64,000 nt of DNA, taken from Hungatella effluvii (lineage in GTDB: Bacteria; Bacillota; Clostridia; Lachnospirales; Lachnospiraceae). The translations under genes and the position numbers were made by a program. The notes below the pieces were generated by a model. The model searched no databases. It was not told the DNA's origin and saw only the letters and a program-made list of their open reading frames with translations. Numbering within the stretch: the stretch's first letter is position 1; each line of letters begins with the position of its first letter. Location of the stretch: positions 362,091 through 426,090 of the forward strand of contig NZ_QJKD01000005.1 of the NCBI RefSeq assembly GCF_003201875.1, read 5' to 3'. This document shows, in pieces, positions 1-8,228 of the stretch.

Positions 1-2
1 AT

Positions 3-485
3 AATCCGGCCATGGAACAGGTCTTAAAAGACGAGATGATCTATATTGCCGGCCATACAACCGAATCTTCCTTTCATTTAATCGGCCATTTATACCTGGC
101 TCTCGATGCACTGGTCAAGTCCTCCAACCGCCGCATGACGGCTGTAGGCGGCCAGCTGAAGGATTTTTATGCCCGGGAGGCGGTCTCATTTGTGGAACAC
201 AACTACCAGAACGATATCACGGTGGAGGACATCGCCGCCTTCTGCAACTTAAACCGCAGCTATTTCGGCAAGATCTTTAAGGATGTCCTCTCTATTACGC
301 CGCAGGAATTCCTGATCCGTTTCCGGATGGCAAAGGCCTGCGAGTACATGGAGACGACCAATCTTCCCATTGGAGAGATCAGCGCACGGGTCGGTTACCC
401 CAGCCAGCTGCATTTTTCCAGGGCCTTTAAAAAAACGTATGGCCAGCCTCCACGGGAATGGAGACTGGCCAATCAGCATAAGTAA
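3..485 (+). CDS. AraC-family transcriptional regulator, C-terminal part (cut by window start)
   Basis: The reading frame is open to the left edge of the window, so the N-terminus is missing; the ATG at 12 is probably internal. The last 100 or so residues are a standard AraC double helix-turn-helix: a first HTH around VEDIAAFCNLNRSYFGKIF and a second around IGEISARVGYPSQLHFSRAF, ending in the usual Y-G-x-x-P-x-x-W/Y-R signature (YGQPPREWR). The preceding segment resembles the linker that follows an N-terminal cupin in sugar-responsive AraC regulators. It should bind DNA and control a nearby carbohydrate gene set, but its target is not visible here. It converges on the esterase gene at 513-1256. 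Confidence 0.85.
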   Translation, partial: NPAMEQVLKDEMIYIAGHTTESSFHLIGHLYLALDALVKSSNRRMTAVGGQLKDFYAREAVSFVEHNYQNDITVEDIAAFCNLNRSYFGKIFKDVLSITPQEFLIRFRMAKACEYMETTNLPIGEISARVGYPSQLHFSRAFKKTYGQPPREWRLANQHK

Positions 486-512
486 ATTCACAGTAACAAT
501 TCATTTTCTGTT

Positions 513-1256
513 TTATTTCAGGATTTCCCCAGTTTGGGCTCCCCCCTCTTCCCCTGCCAGATTATACGCCTCCTGCTTATAATGGTAGGAGTCCTTCATC
601 AGGCCCCTGTCGCGGAATGTGCGGAAGGACCGTGATATCATGTAAATGGTTTCCACGGACTCCGCCAGCTCCTCCTGGGCCTCCTGCATGGGAACGTAGA
701 GATCCGGCAGTTCTCTGTGGTTCCCGATCTGAATCAAAAAAATTCTCTCAACGCCCAGCGCCTGAAAGGCTTGGAATAAGGTCAGCGTCTTCTCTTTGTA
801 TTCTTCCTTCGTCATCCCATTGTCCGCATCCGTACATCCCTGACACCAGACCATCCCAATTGAATGAACAGCGATCTTCTGAGACTCCGCAAAGCTTACA
901 CATGCCTGAAATCTCGCCGCTGCGTCCTTAAAATACGGAGTATCCGGCTGCCATTCCAGGATGCTGGAACCGCCCTTGGAACACGACACTGCGATAACCG
1001 GCCGGCCCGTTTTCCGAAAACACGCATTTACAAACGCAGCAGCCATGGAACCGGTCTTCATGCCTGGTTCCCAGACCCCTCCCTCACGGTTTTCATTTAC
1101 TCCAAATGGTTCCGCAAGCGGCACCAGTCTGTCCGGCTCCGTCACCGCCCGGTATTCCCAGGCCGCCCCGGGCAGCACCTCCGGCGCCAGCTGAGCGTCG
1201 CCGCGTCCGGCCATATTGCTCTGTCCCATAAATAACAATATATCTGCTTCCATCAT
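513..1256 (-). CDS. Sialate O-acetylesterase-like SGNH esterase
   Basis: A cytoplasmic esterase of the SGNH/GDSL type related to sialate O-acetylesterase (DUF303) and acetyl xylan esterases, expected to remove acetyl groups from sugars. The nucleophile motif GQSNM lies at residues 11-15 (Ser13), an oxyanion-type block is CSKGGSS, a further block is WCQGCTDA, and a C-terminal D-x-x-H (DSYH) supplies the Asp/His pair. There is no signal peptide. A longer reading frame opens at 1310, but AGGAGAGG sits 4 bases before the ATG at 1256, so that start is chosen; it removes the overlap with the upstream receiver gene and leaves a 23-base gap, consistent with a two-gene operon. Confidence 0.82.
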   Translation of the reverse strand: MMEADILLFMGQSNMAGRGDAQLAPEVLPGAAWEYRAVTEPDRLVPLAEPFGVNENREGGVWEPGMKTGSMAAAFVNACFRKTGRPVIAVSCSKGGSSILEWQPDTPYFKDAAARFQACVSFAESQKIAVHSIGMVWCQGCTDADNGMTKEEYKEKTLTLFQAFQALGVERIFLIQIGNHRELPDLYVPMQEAQEELAESVETIYMISRSFRTFRDRGLMKDSYHYKQEAYNLAGEEGGAQTGEILK

Positions 1257-1279
1257 AAGTCCTCTCCTGTTCCAATCGA

Positions 1280-1663
1280 TTACAGAACCTTCCGGGCATT
1301 CCTCTCGCACCGGAAACGGTTTAGCATATCTACAATCTGCCCTCTCGTATACGGCTTAATGATAAAACCGAACGCACGAATCTTCCACGCCTCCAGAGAG
1401 AACCCCGGTATCCCGGATAAAAGCACTACCTCCGGCGGATCCGGAAGCTGATATATCTTGGATGCCAGCGTGATCCCGCTGATATCCGGCATAACCACGT
1501 CGGAAAATACGATATCCACCGGATTCTCCTTTACATATTGAATCGCCGCAATCGCTTCGCCGAAGCTGCCGCATAGCTCGACGTCCTCCATCTCCCTTAA
1601 AATTCTGGAAATCTTCTCCAGAAGCTCCTCTGAATTGTCCACTACAATCGCCCTGATACTCAT
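1280..1663 (-). CDS. Stand-alone response regulator receiver domain protein
   Basis: A single CheY-like receiver domain of 127 residues with no output domain. Asp55 in FSDVVMPD is the likely phospho-acceptor and Lys103 in IIKPYTRG is the conserved lysine. The acidic pocket is reduced: the usual DD/DE pair is D9-N10. AGGAGG lies 4 bases before the ATG. No histidine kinase is adjacent; the only partner is the esterase downstream in the same operon. Single receivers usually act in phosphorelays or by protein binding, but the partner cannot be named here. It could be regulated by the hairpin at 1685-1722 in its leader. Confidence 0.85.
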   Translation of the reverse strand: MSIRAIVVDNSEELLEKISRILREMEDVELCGSFGEAIAAIQYVKENPVDIVFSDVVMPDISGITLASKIYQLPDPPEVVLLSGIPGFSLEAWKIRAFGFIIKPYTRGQIVDMLNRFRCERNARKVL

Positions 1664-1684
1664 AACCCCTCCTGATTTTCATCT

Positions 1685-1722
1685 AAAAAGAAGCCCCGGA
1701 ATATCGCTATTCCAACAGCCTC
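1685..1722 (-). terminator. Terminator-like hairpin in the leader of the receiver gene
   Basis: Read on the minus strand, an imperfect stem (inner GGAATA/TATTCC with an outer GAGGC/GGCTTC part containing G-U pairs) is followed by TTTTT. It sits just upstream of the ribosome-binding site of the receiver gene, so it would act as a leader attenuator or insulate the gene from read-through. No upstream minus-strand gene is close. Confidence 0.4.
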
Positions 1723-1805
1723 CGGTAATCAAAATTATTTCCTTTGTTAAGAAATACGATACCATAAAAATGGGAAGAAGTCTATCTTTATGATAAATTA
1801 GGTTG

Positions 1806-1865
1806 CAATTCGCGGCCCCACCGCAGGCCTTCGCCGTCTGGCTCTGCCGGTGGGGCCGCGAATTG
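1806..1865. repeat. Long perfect GC-rich palindrome (18 bp arms)
   Basis: An 18-base arm at 1806-1823 is matched exactly by its reverse complement at 1848-1865, with a 24-base loop that extends the stem further with two bulges. It is far more GC-rich than its AT-rich surroundings and has no T-run, so it is not an ordinary terminator. The 8 bp sequence ATAAATTA occurs on both sides (1793-1800 and 1868-1875), which would fit a small mobile palindrome with a target duplication, although AT-rich 8-mers can recur by chance. It lies between the divergent receiver and AraC/GyrI genes. Confidence 0.7.
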
Positions 1866-1960
1866 TAATAAATTATCTATCCAGTACCAATAATAAGAGG
1901 AAATTAGGTTTTATAAATGGTAAAATAGAAAAACAACCAGGAAGGCGGAGATCACTTAAA

Positions 1961-2824
1961 ATGGAATGGAACGAAAAATTACAAAGAATCATCGATTATG
2001 TGGAAGACCATCTGCAGCGGCGGGAAGAACCCATTGATGAAAACGTGGTATCGGACATTGCGGGCTGCTCCTTTGGTTTCTTTCAGAAGGTCTTTTCCTA
2101 TATGAATGGAATCAGTTTTTCCGAGTACATCCGCTCCAGAAAACTGACGCTGGCCGGCTATGACTTAAAAAGCACGGATTTAAAGGTGGTTGATATCAGC
2201 TATAAGTACGGCTATGCCTCGCCGACCTCCTTTACGAAAGCCTTCCAGCAGTTTCACGGCATAACGCCCAAAGAAGCAAGGGATGGCCGTTCGGAATTAA
2301 AAATAGCGCCGAAGATGCAGATATCAAACAGACAGCAGTATTCGTGGCATATCGACCAGAAAGAGTCTTTCCGGCTTATCGGTATAAGCAAAACATTTTC
2401 CTGTAAAAACGGAGAGCACTACCTCCAGATCCCCAAATTCTGGAGCGAATGCCATGTGCGGGGCGATACGGCGAAACTGATTTCGCTGGACCGCGGTAAT
2501 CCGAAAGGAATCTTCGGTCTGTTTACCGATTTTTGTGAACAGCACAATGAGACGGTCTACTCCATCATGGTAATATCCGATCAGGAAGCGCCTCCGGGAT
2601 TTGACGAGATCGTCATTCCCCCGGCCGCATGGGCCGTCTTCGACTGCCATGGTAAAATACCGCAGTCCATACACCATGGCTGGAAGTATCTTAACGAGGA
2701 GTGGCTTATAAAGTACCCCTTTAAGCATGCGCCCTGTCCCGAGTTGGAATGGTACAGCGACGGGGATCAGACCAGCGATACGTATAAGGCCCAGATATGG
2801 ATACCCATTATAGAAGAGCGATGA
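1961..2824 (+). CDS. AraC-family regulator with GyrI-like effector-binding domain
   Basis: A 287-residue fusion of an AraC DNA-binding domain (about residues 1-110; HTHs around VVSDIAGCSFGFFQKVFSY and VVDISYKYGYASPTSFTKAF) with a GyrI/BmrR-like small-molecule-binding domain (about 120-287; core blocks FRLIGISKTF, IPPAAWAVFDC and LEWYSDGD). Such proteins sense hydrophobic or cationic drugs or metabolites and activate resistance genes. The frame is open from 1850, but that would begin inside the palindrome; GGAG upstream of the ATG at 1961 supports this start. The next two genes run the same way with short gaps, including a stand-alone GyrI domain, suggesting a small effector-sensing operon. 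Confidence 0.88.
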   Translation: MEWNEKLQRIIDYVEDHLQRREEPIDENVVSDIAGCSFGFFQKVFSYMNGISFSEYIRSRKLTLAGYDLKSTDLKVVDISYKYGYASPTSFTKAFQQFHGITPKEARDGRSELKIAPKMQISNRQQYSWHIDQKESFRLIGISKTFSCKNGEHYLQIPKFWSECHVRGDTAKLISLDRGNPKGIFGLFTDFCEQHNETVYSIMVISDQEAPPGFDEIVIPPAAWAVFDCHGKIPQSIHHGWKYLNEEWLIKYPFKHAPCPELEWYSDGDQTSDTYKAQIWIPIIEER

Positions 2825-2846
2825 AAATAAAAAAAGGAGCGGTGTT

Positions 2847-3326
2847 ATGAGCGAAAAATATACATTTGATGATTTTTTATCCACTGTCGGTGGAGAAAAT
2901 CAGGAGTTTGTAAGGGAACTGCATGAGGAGTTAACGAAACTCGGCTGCAAAACAGAGATAAAACAGGCAAAAAGCGGCTATGTCGTTTCCTGCCTTCAGA
3001 ATAATAAGACGATCCTCAACTACGTATTCCGCAAAAAGGGACTGATGGTCCGCATCTATCCAAACCATCTGGCGGACTACATGGAGGTGTTCGACACCAT
3101 CTCCGACGAGCTGGCAAATGCCCTCCAGGACGCGCCCGTGTGCAAACGCCTGTTGGACCCATCCGCATGCAACTCCAAATGCGCCATGGGCTACGACTTT
3201 ATCCTGAGAGGCCAGCGACAGCAAAAATGCCGCAGCAGCGCATTCCTGTTTTTGCTAAAAAACGATAACAGGGCTTTCGTAAAAGCACTGCTGTTAAACG
3301 AGGCAAAGACAGCCGTACAAGCTTAA
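2847..3326 (+). CDS. Conserved hypothetical protein between two GyrI-domain genes
   Basis: A soluble protein of 159 residues that I do not recognise. It has a good ribosome-binding site (AAAGGAGC) and starts 22 bases after the AraC/GyrI gene. The C-terminal third has several cysteines (CKRLLDPSACNSKC, then QQKC) followed by an aromatic segment SSAFLFLL, which could form a metal or redox site. No transmembrane segment or signal peptide is seen. Its position between two effector-binding-domain genes suggests a shared role in small-molecule response, but this is inference from context only. Confidence 0.7.
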   Translation: MSEKYTFDDFLSTVGGENQEFVRELHEELTKLGCKTEIKQAKSGYVVSCLQNNKTILNYVFRKKGLMVRIYPNHLADYMEVFDTISDELANALQDAPVCKRLLDPSACNSKCAMGYDFILRGQRQQKCRSSAFLFLLKNDNRAFVKALLLNEAKTAVQA

Positions 3327-3362
3327 AAATACGTAATTTCTAACCGGAAAGGAATAACAATT

Positions 3363-3872
3363 ATGAGAAACATGGAACCGCCGTTTCGAATCGAGAAAAA
3401 AGACAGTTTCCGCGTTGTCGGTCCTGCCATGCGCACAACGAATCAAAAAGGGCAGGGAAGGAAAATGATTCCCGCACACTGGGCGGACTTCAAAGCGAAA
3501 GGACTTGAGAAGGACTTATTATCACGGGCGAATCAGGAACCTTACGGCCTGTTCGGCATTAATATCTATAACACCGATGAAGCCGATCCGCGGATATTCG
3601 ATTATCTTATAGCGGTATCGAGCGATACGGAGGCGGGGGATACATTTTCGTCTTATGAAATACCGGCCAGAACCTGGGCCATCTTCCCCTGTACGCTTGA
3701 AACGCTTGGAAAAACGGAAGCGCAGGCCATCACAAAATGGCTGCCGAAGTTTAAATATAGACCGTTAAATAAAGGCTACATAACCGGCCGGATGAAATCA
3801 AACGCACCGGATCTCGAGTATTATGGAGAGAATGGCCTTGTGGAGGTCTGGATTGCGGTGGAGAAAAAGTAA
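3363..3872 (+). CDS. Stand-alone GyrI-like effector-binding domain protein
   Basis: A 169-residue protein consisting only of a GyrI/AraC effector-binding domain: FRIEKKDSFRVVGPAM at the N-terminus, the IPARTWAIFPC strand that parallels IPPAAWAVFDC of the AraC/GyrI protein, and LEYYGENGLVEVWIAV at the end. It has no DNA-binding domain. Such proteins sequester or hydrolyse small molecules or modulate a partner regulator. AAGGA precedes the ATG; a second ATG four codons in is also possible. It is third in the apparent operon beginning at 1961. Confidence 0.85.
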   Translation: MRNMEPPFRIEKKDSFRVVGPAMRTTNQKGQGRKMIPAHWADFKAKGLEKDLLSRANQEPYGLFGINIYNTDEADPRIFDYLIAVSSDTEAGDTFSSYEIPARTWAIFPCTLETLGKTEAQAITKWLPKFKYRPLNKGYITGRMKSNAPDLEYYGENGLVEVWIAVEKK

Positions 3873-3896
3873 AGCAACGGTGAAAAATCCCATGAG

Positions 3897-3931
3897 AAAA
3901 AACGCTTTCAGGTACACAGCCTGGAAGCGTT
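3897..3931. terminator. Hairpin downstream of the GyrI gene, weak terminator
   Basis: Twelve-base arms at 3901-3912 and 3920-3931 pair with one wobble around a 7-base loop. The only T-run is on the minus strand (A-run at 3897-3902 on the plus strand), so as a plus-strand terminator it lacks the usual U-tract. It may mark the end of the preceding operon. Confidence 0.35.
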
Positions 3932-4114
3932 GGGGCTCCAGGAGATACTCAGCCAGCTTTAACACTTTCTTCATAAAACATCTTCAGATTTTTTTAAGCG
4001 GATATATATCTTGTGCCAGGAACAGATAACCGACGTTATCTGGCCAATCAGGTAAGGGGAAAATAGACAATTTTAAGAGATGGTGTTACAATAGAAGGAG
4101 AAAAGGGGGATGTT

Positions 4115-4378
4115 ATGAAGAATTTTTTTTCCTTTGAAACAATGTATGTTAGAATAACTTTTATAATAATACTACTAACAACATACTTAGTACCCAGACA
4201 TGGCGAACTCGATGGATTTGGCTATCCATTTGCATATATAAATTTTCCATCTGGCAGAGTGGGAATAACTATTTTCAGATCAACATATGTGAATATCCTG
4301 TATCTGTTTTTAGATTTTATATTAATATACATGGCTGTAAAAATTTTCTGTGAGGCAGCAAAAAAAATATTTAAATAG
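4115..4378 (+). CDS. Small membrane protein of unknown function
   Basis: An 87-residue protein with two predicted membrane segments (ITFIIILLTTYLV near the N-terminus and NILYLFLDFILIYMAVKIF near the C-terminus) and a short extracytoplasmic or cytoplasmic loop rich in Gly and aromatic residues. AGAAGGAG and GGGGG precede the ATG, and an intrinsic terminator follows at 4425-4450, so it is likely a real single-gene unit. Its codons are much more AT-rich than those of neighbouring genes, which hints at separate acquisition. I do not recognise a family. Confidence 0.6.
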   Translation: MKNFFSFETMYVRITFIIILLTTYLVPRHGELDGFGYPFAYINFPSGRVGITIFRSTYVNILYLFLDFILIYMAVKIFCEAAKKIFK

Positions 4379-4424
4379 CACCCTATTTCTGCCGCTCCCG
4401 GAAATAGTATTATTCAGTTGGTTC

Positions 4425-4450
4425 ATCCTCATACTTATGAGGATTTTTTT
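4425..4450 (+). terminator. Intrinsic terminator after small membrane protein
   Basis: Arms ATCCTCAT (4425-4432) and ATGAGGAT (4437-4444) pair perfectly around a 4-base loop and are followed directly by seven T. Confidence 0.75.
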
Positions 4451-4545
4451 ATGCCTCTTCACAGAAAGTTTTACTGCTATATGCCCTATCCTGCTAATTG
4501 GAGACGGCACTTTCCCTTTTACAGCTTTTTGTGTCTACATTATCT

Positions 4546-4605
4546 AAAAAAAGAGGGCTGGAAAAACGGAGTCAGATCAACTCCATTTTTTTCACAGCCC
4601 CTTTC
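4546..4605 (-). terminator. Nested terminator downstream of cstA
   Basis: Two nested stems, an outer GGGCTG/CAGCCC and an inner GGAGT/ACTCC, are flanked by A- and T-runs so the structure can work in either direction. On the minus strand it lies just after the CstA stop codon. Confidence 0.7.
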
Positions 4606-4637
4606 ATGGTAATGCGGCGTCCACACCCGCAGATTAT

Positions 4638-6368
4638 TTATGCAACTACTTCACCCGCAGTCTTGTCTGTGTCTGCGGTCTCTGTATTTTCTGAAGTCTC
4701 ATCTTTTCCAATCAGCTTCTTAATCCCTTCAAAGGCTACGATCACGCCCAGAATCAGAAGAAGCACTGCGAATACCAGCTGCAAGGCATTGCCAAAGACA
4801 AACTGGCCGGAAAGCGCGGTCACCAGCTCTGTGATCTTTAAAGCCAGAGCCGTAAATGTGACGCCAAGCATGATCACCATCGGCCCCCAGAGCATAGCGC
4901 CCTGGCGTTTTGTCTTCTTTAAGAATACGGCGCAGGCGATCAGGGCCAGTGCGGAAAGCAGCTGGTTGGCCGAACCGAACAGCGGCCAGATACTGGCGTA
5001 ACCGGCACGGGAAAGTGCGTAGCAAAGTACCAGCGTCAGGATAGTGGCAAAATATTTGTTAGTCAGAACCTTGTTGAGCGCAGTCTGATTCTCCGGAGCG
5101 ACGCTGTCGTCTGTAAAAAATTCCTGGAACGCGATACGTCCCACACGCGCTACGGAATCGAGACTCGTCAGCGCAAACGCCGAAATCGCCAGGGTGATTA
5201 ACGTATAGCAGACCGACTCCGGAAGCCCGAGGCTTGTCAAAAAGATGGAAATGGCCTGTGCAAACAGCTGCGGCGGCGTTCCTGCCGGAAGTCCTTCCTG
5301 TGTGGCGACGAATCCGGCCGCAATCAGCGCCGTAATGGCGAGAAGGCTTTCCAAAAGCATGGCTCCGAAGGATACCGGAAGCATGTTCTTTTCATTTTTA
5401 ATCTGCTTGGAGGCCGTTCCTGAGGCGACCAGAGAGTGAAAGCCCGATACAGCGCCGCAGGCGATGGTGACGAACAGCGCCGGGAATAAGTAGGAGACGC
5501 TTCCGTTAGCCGCGGTCAGCTTAAAGGCTGTAAAGGATGGCAGATTCATAGAGGGATTGTATACACAGATGCCAAGCACCGATCCCACGATCATGGCGAT
5601 CAGCAGATAGCTGTTTAAGTAGTCACGAGGCTGCAAAAGCGCCCACACCGGCGTCACACAGGCAATGATCACGTAGATAAATACGAAAATCAGCCATGCG
5701 CTCTGTGGAATATAGATGGGGAATGCCAGTCCCATACCTACGGCCAGAACGAGAAGTGCAATCGCAAACAGCGTGTTAAGCATCTTAGGAAATCTCGTGT
5801 ATTTTAAATAGAACCCCAGTCCCACTGCAAATACAATGAACAGTAGCGACGTCGTCGCAACCGCACCGTTGGCAGTCACTGTGGCTCCATTTGTGTCAAA
5901 ACCGTTGAAGGTTCCCGCCACGATATCAGCAAACGCCGCTACAACCAGTATGGAGAACAGCCAGGTAAACAGCAGAAACAGCCGCTTCCCAAGTTTTCCA
6001 ATATACAGTTCGATGATATAGCCAATGGAACGGCCCTTATTTTTCACGGATGCATACATGGATGCAAAATCCTGTACCGCGCCGAAGAACACACCGCCCA
6101 GCAGAATCCAGAGCATAACAGGAAGCCATCCGAACATCGCCGCCTGAATCGGACCGTTAATCGGCCCCGCGCCGGCAATCGATGCGAACTGGTGGCCAAA
6201 TACCACGTTGGTATCGGCCGGAACGTAATCCACACCGTCCTCCATCTCATAAGCGGGCGTTTTGGAATCCGGATTGACGCCCCATTTCTTTGCAAGATAC
6301 CTCCCGTAGATCAGGTACGCGCCGCCCAGCACTGCGACGGCAAGTATCATCATTGTCAAGCCATTCAT
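4638..6368 (-). CDS. cstA: CstA-family carbon starvation / pyruvate-peptide carrier
   Basis: A 576-residue polytopic membrane protein of the CstA family. The hallmark NVVFGHQFASIAGAGPI is near residues 55-70, followed by PIQAAMFGW and AVQDFASMYASVK, and hydrophobic segments run through to about residue 550 before a charged C-terminal tail. The family imports pyruvate or short peptides during carbon limitation in enteric bacteria; the substrate here is not determined. It is shorter than the roughly 700-residue E. coli protein, as is common in Firmicutes. The frame opens at 6401, but AAGGAGAG lies 7 bases before the ATG at 6368, so that start is used. It is a single transcription unit with a long leader and its own terminator. 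Confidence 0.93.
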   Translation of the reverse strand: MNGLTMMILAVAVLGGAYLIYGRYLAKKWGVNPDSKTPAYEMEDGVDYVPADTNVVFGHQFASIAGAGPINGPIQAAMFGWLPVMLWILLGGVFFGAVQDFASMYASVKNKGRSIGYIIELYIGKLGKRLFLLFTWLFSILVVAAFADIVAGTFNGFDTNGATVTANGAVATTSLLFIVFAVGLGFYLKYTRFPKMLNTLFAIALLVLAVGMGLAFPIYIPQSAWLIFVFIYVIIACVTPVWALLQPRDYLNSYLLIAMIVGSVLGICVYNPSMNLPSFTAFKLTAANGSVSYLFPALFVTIACGAVSGFHSLVASGTASKQIKNEKNMLPVSFGAMLLESLLAITALIAAGFVATQEGLPAGTPPQLFAQAISIFLTSLGLPESVCYTLITLAISAFALTSLDSVARVGRIAFQEFFTDDSVAPENQTALNKVLTNKYFATILTLVLCYALSRAGYASIWPLFGSANQLLSALALIACAVFLKKTKRQGAMLWGPMVIMLGVTFTALALKITELVTALSGQFVFGNALQLVFAVLLLILGVIVAFEGIKKLIGKDETSENTETADTDKTAGEVVA

Positions 6369-6702
6369 ACTCTGTCTCTCCTTTTTCTTCAACCAGACCA
6401 ATTCCTCCTGTGTCTGGTCAGAAGTTCTGGAGAAAAAAGAAACGCCCCTTCCGCTGTTCGCTTATTACCGCCTGTCGGGCGGCAGTCATGCGGCGCGGTA
6501 AGCCCCGTCTTCATCCGCAGCGCTTCTTCCAGTCGGGAAGGCGCCAGGGACAAATTTTCACTTTTTTCATTCCAAACCTCTGATGAAATGGAGTTTATCA
6601 CTTTACCATATAGAAATCTATAAAAAGTTTATACTTTTTTTATACTTTATTTACATATCTTTTATAACTCCCGGTTATATAAATTCAGGGAATTGACTGC
6701 CG
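6369..6702 (-). promoter_or_regulatory. Long leader and promoter region of cstA
   Basis: About 330 bases without a convincing gene. The distal part (6600-6690) is very AT-rich, with near-repeats of AAAGTATAAA on the minus strand, and probably holds the promoter. The proximal part is GC-rich and can fold: CCGCC/GGCGG near 6468-6482 and ACCAGAC/GTCTGGT close to the start codon, with a T-rich stretch between. It looks like a structured untranslated leader, but I do not recognise any riboswitch or T-box class. Confidence 0.4.
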
Positions 6703-8226
6703 TTACCATACCACGGAGAGATCGCTCCTTGTTTTAATCTGCACAGTCTCATGCTCTCTTAAATACTGAAGGGCCATCTGCGGCACCTCGGAGCCGATCC
6801 GTTTCACCACCCGGCATTTGCGGTAGAAGTCATAGCCGCCTGTCCCGCTGGCACGGTAATCGCTCATGCAGAGCGTAAGCTTCCGGCCGTCAATGGGTGC
6901 CCCGTCATACAGCAGCTTCGTCACACGGTCTCCCACCGGTCTGCGCAGGTCAAACTCACAGGAAATGCCGGCAAAAAAGTCGTAATTATAATGCTCGACC
7001 TTAGGCTTTAAAAATACGTCCGAAATCCGCACTTCTCCGTTTTCCACAGTGAAATATTCCGCACACCGTTCCAGCGCCTTCTTCATCACCGTTTCATCCA
7101 CTTCCAGGACCACCAGCGTATTGGCAAACGGGTACACAGACACGATATCCCGTGTCGTCACACGTTTCGCCAGTCCCATCGGTGTGTTCCCCAGCCCCAC
7201 ACAGGAGATATCCGCTCCTGAATATTCCAGCTGGAGCTGGTTAAAGAAATCGGCTACCCTGGAGCCCTGAAGCGCCATCGCAAGCTTGGACTGCCGGGGA
7301 ATATCCTCCTCCAGGCTGCCAGCCTTCTCGTCAAGCCACTGCTGGACCTTCTGCTCCAGCGGAAACAGGGACCGGTACGGTTCCTCATCATGAATCTCTC
7401 CCGCCGGATTGATCGAGGCCGAGACGGACACTTCTCCATCCTCACAGGCGATTTCCAGCTTTGCATAGCAGACCGCATTTGCCGGAAGCTGCAACGTTGT
7501 AGTCCCATTTATCTTCCTGGCAGGCACCATCATGTGCTGATGAGCGGTCAGCAGCACGTCGAAATCCAGCTCCCGAAGGATCCGGCATCCCACATTTTCC
7601 CCGCTCTCACTCAGCAGGTCTCCGGTTTCCAGATCACATTCATAGCCGCCGTGATAGATGCACACCGTCACATCCGAGATCGCCTTTAAGCGCTCCAGTT
7701 CCCGTTCTGCCGCCGAAAAGGCGTCGGTCACTTCCAAATCTCTCATATGCTCCGGCTGTTCCCACACATTGACAAAATCGGTTACCACACCGGTTACTCC
7801 CAGCCGCAGACCATTTTCCATGGTAAATACCTGGCTGGATATCACTCCCAGGCGGCCTTTCCGGTCTCGGACATTGGCACAGATGCAGCGCGCGTTTAAG
7901 GCATTTAAATGATACTTCAGATACTCATATCCGAAGTTAAAATCATGATTCCCAAGAGTCACTGCGTCGTAACCGCCGGCGTTAAAGACGTCCGCAATGG
8001 CATGTTCCGCCTCCAGGCCTTCCTTCCTGCCCGCGGACAGGTAAATGGCCATGGGGGACCCCTGAAGCGTGTCGCCCCCGTCCAGGACCAGCGTATTCCC
8101 GTCCTTCTGATAATTGGCCATGCAGTTTAGCAGTCCGGCCGGCTTCTCGCTCCGTTCCGTGTATGCAGAAGGGAAAAGATATCCGTGGACATCTGATGTA
8201 TAATAAATTTTTGCTGTCTTTCTCAT
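6703..8226 (-). CDS. Metallophosphoesterase of the 5'-nucleotidase / cyclic phosphodiesterase family
   Basis: A 507-residue two-domain enzyme: an N-terminal calcineurin-like metallophosphatase (metal motifs SDVHG, DGGDTLQGS, GNHDFN, then HGGYECD and AHQHMM) and a C-terminal 5'-nucleotidase substrate domain from about residue 300 (NTPMGLAKR, YPFANTLVVLE, SDYRASGTGGYDF). Family members hydrolyse nucleoside monophosphates, 2',3'-cyclic nucleotides or other phosphate esters. Most bacterial homologues are exported, but no signal peptide is seen here, so it should act in the cytoplasm. It is the last gene of the Phn-type transport operon, only 2 bases after the second permease, which suggests it processes the imported compound. 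Confidence 0.9.
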   Translation of the reverse strand: MRKTAKIYYTSDVHGYLFPSAYTERSEKPAGLLNCMANYQKDGNTLVLDGGDTLQGSPMAIYLSAGRKEGLEAEHAIADVFNAGGYDAVTLGNHDFNFGYEYLKYHLNALNARCICANVRDRKGRLGVISSQVFTMENGLRLGVTGVVTDFVNVWEQPEHMRDLEVTDAFSAAERELERLKAISDVTVCIYHGGYECDLETGDLLSESGENVGCRILRELDFDVLLTAHQHMMVPARKINGTTTLQLPANAVCYAKLEIACEDGEVSVSASINPAGEIHDEEPYRSLFPLEQKVQQWLDEKAGSLEEDIPRQSKLAMALQGSRVADFFNQLQLEYSGADISCVGLGNTPMGLAKRVTTRDIVSVYPFANTLVVLEVDETVMKKALERCAEYFTVENGEVRISDVFLKPKVEHYNYDFFAGISCEFDLRRPVGDRVTKLLYDGAPIDGRKLTLCMSDYRASGTGGYDFYRKCRVVKRIGSEVPQMALQYLREHETVQIKTRSDLSVVW

Positions 8227-8228
8227 GT

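Noticed and set aside
1850..1960. Upstream extension of the AraC/GyrI gene to an ATG at 1850
   Set aside because: This ATG lies inside the GC palindrome and has no ribosome-binding site; the ATG at 1961 has one and starts at the normal domain boundary.
6389..6601. 70-codon minus-strand frame upstream of cstA as a leader peptide
   Set aside because: No ribosome-binding site or protein-like composition that I can defend, and it overlaps foldable leader sequence; treated as untranslated.
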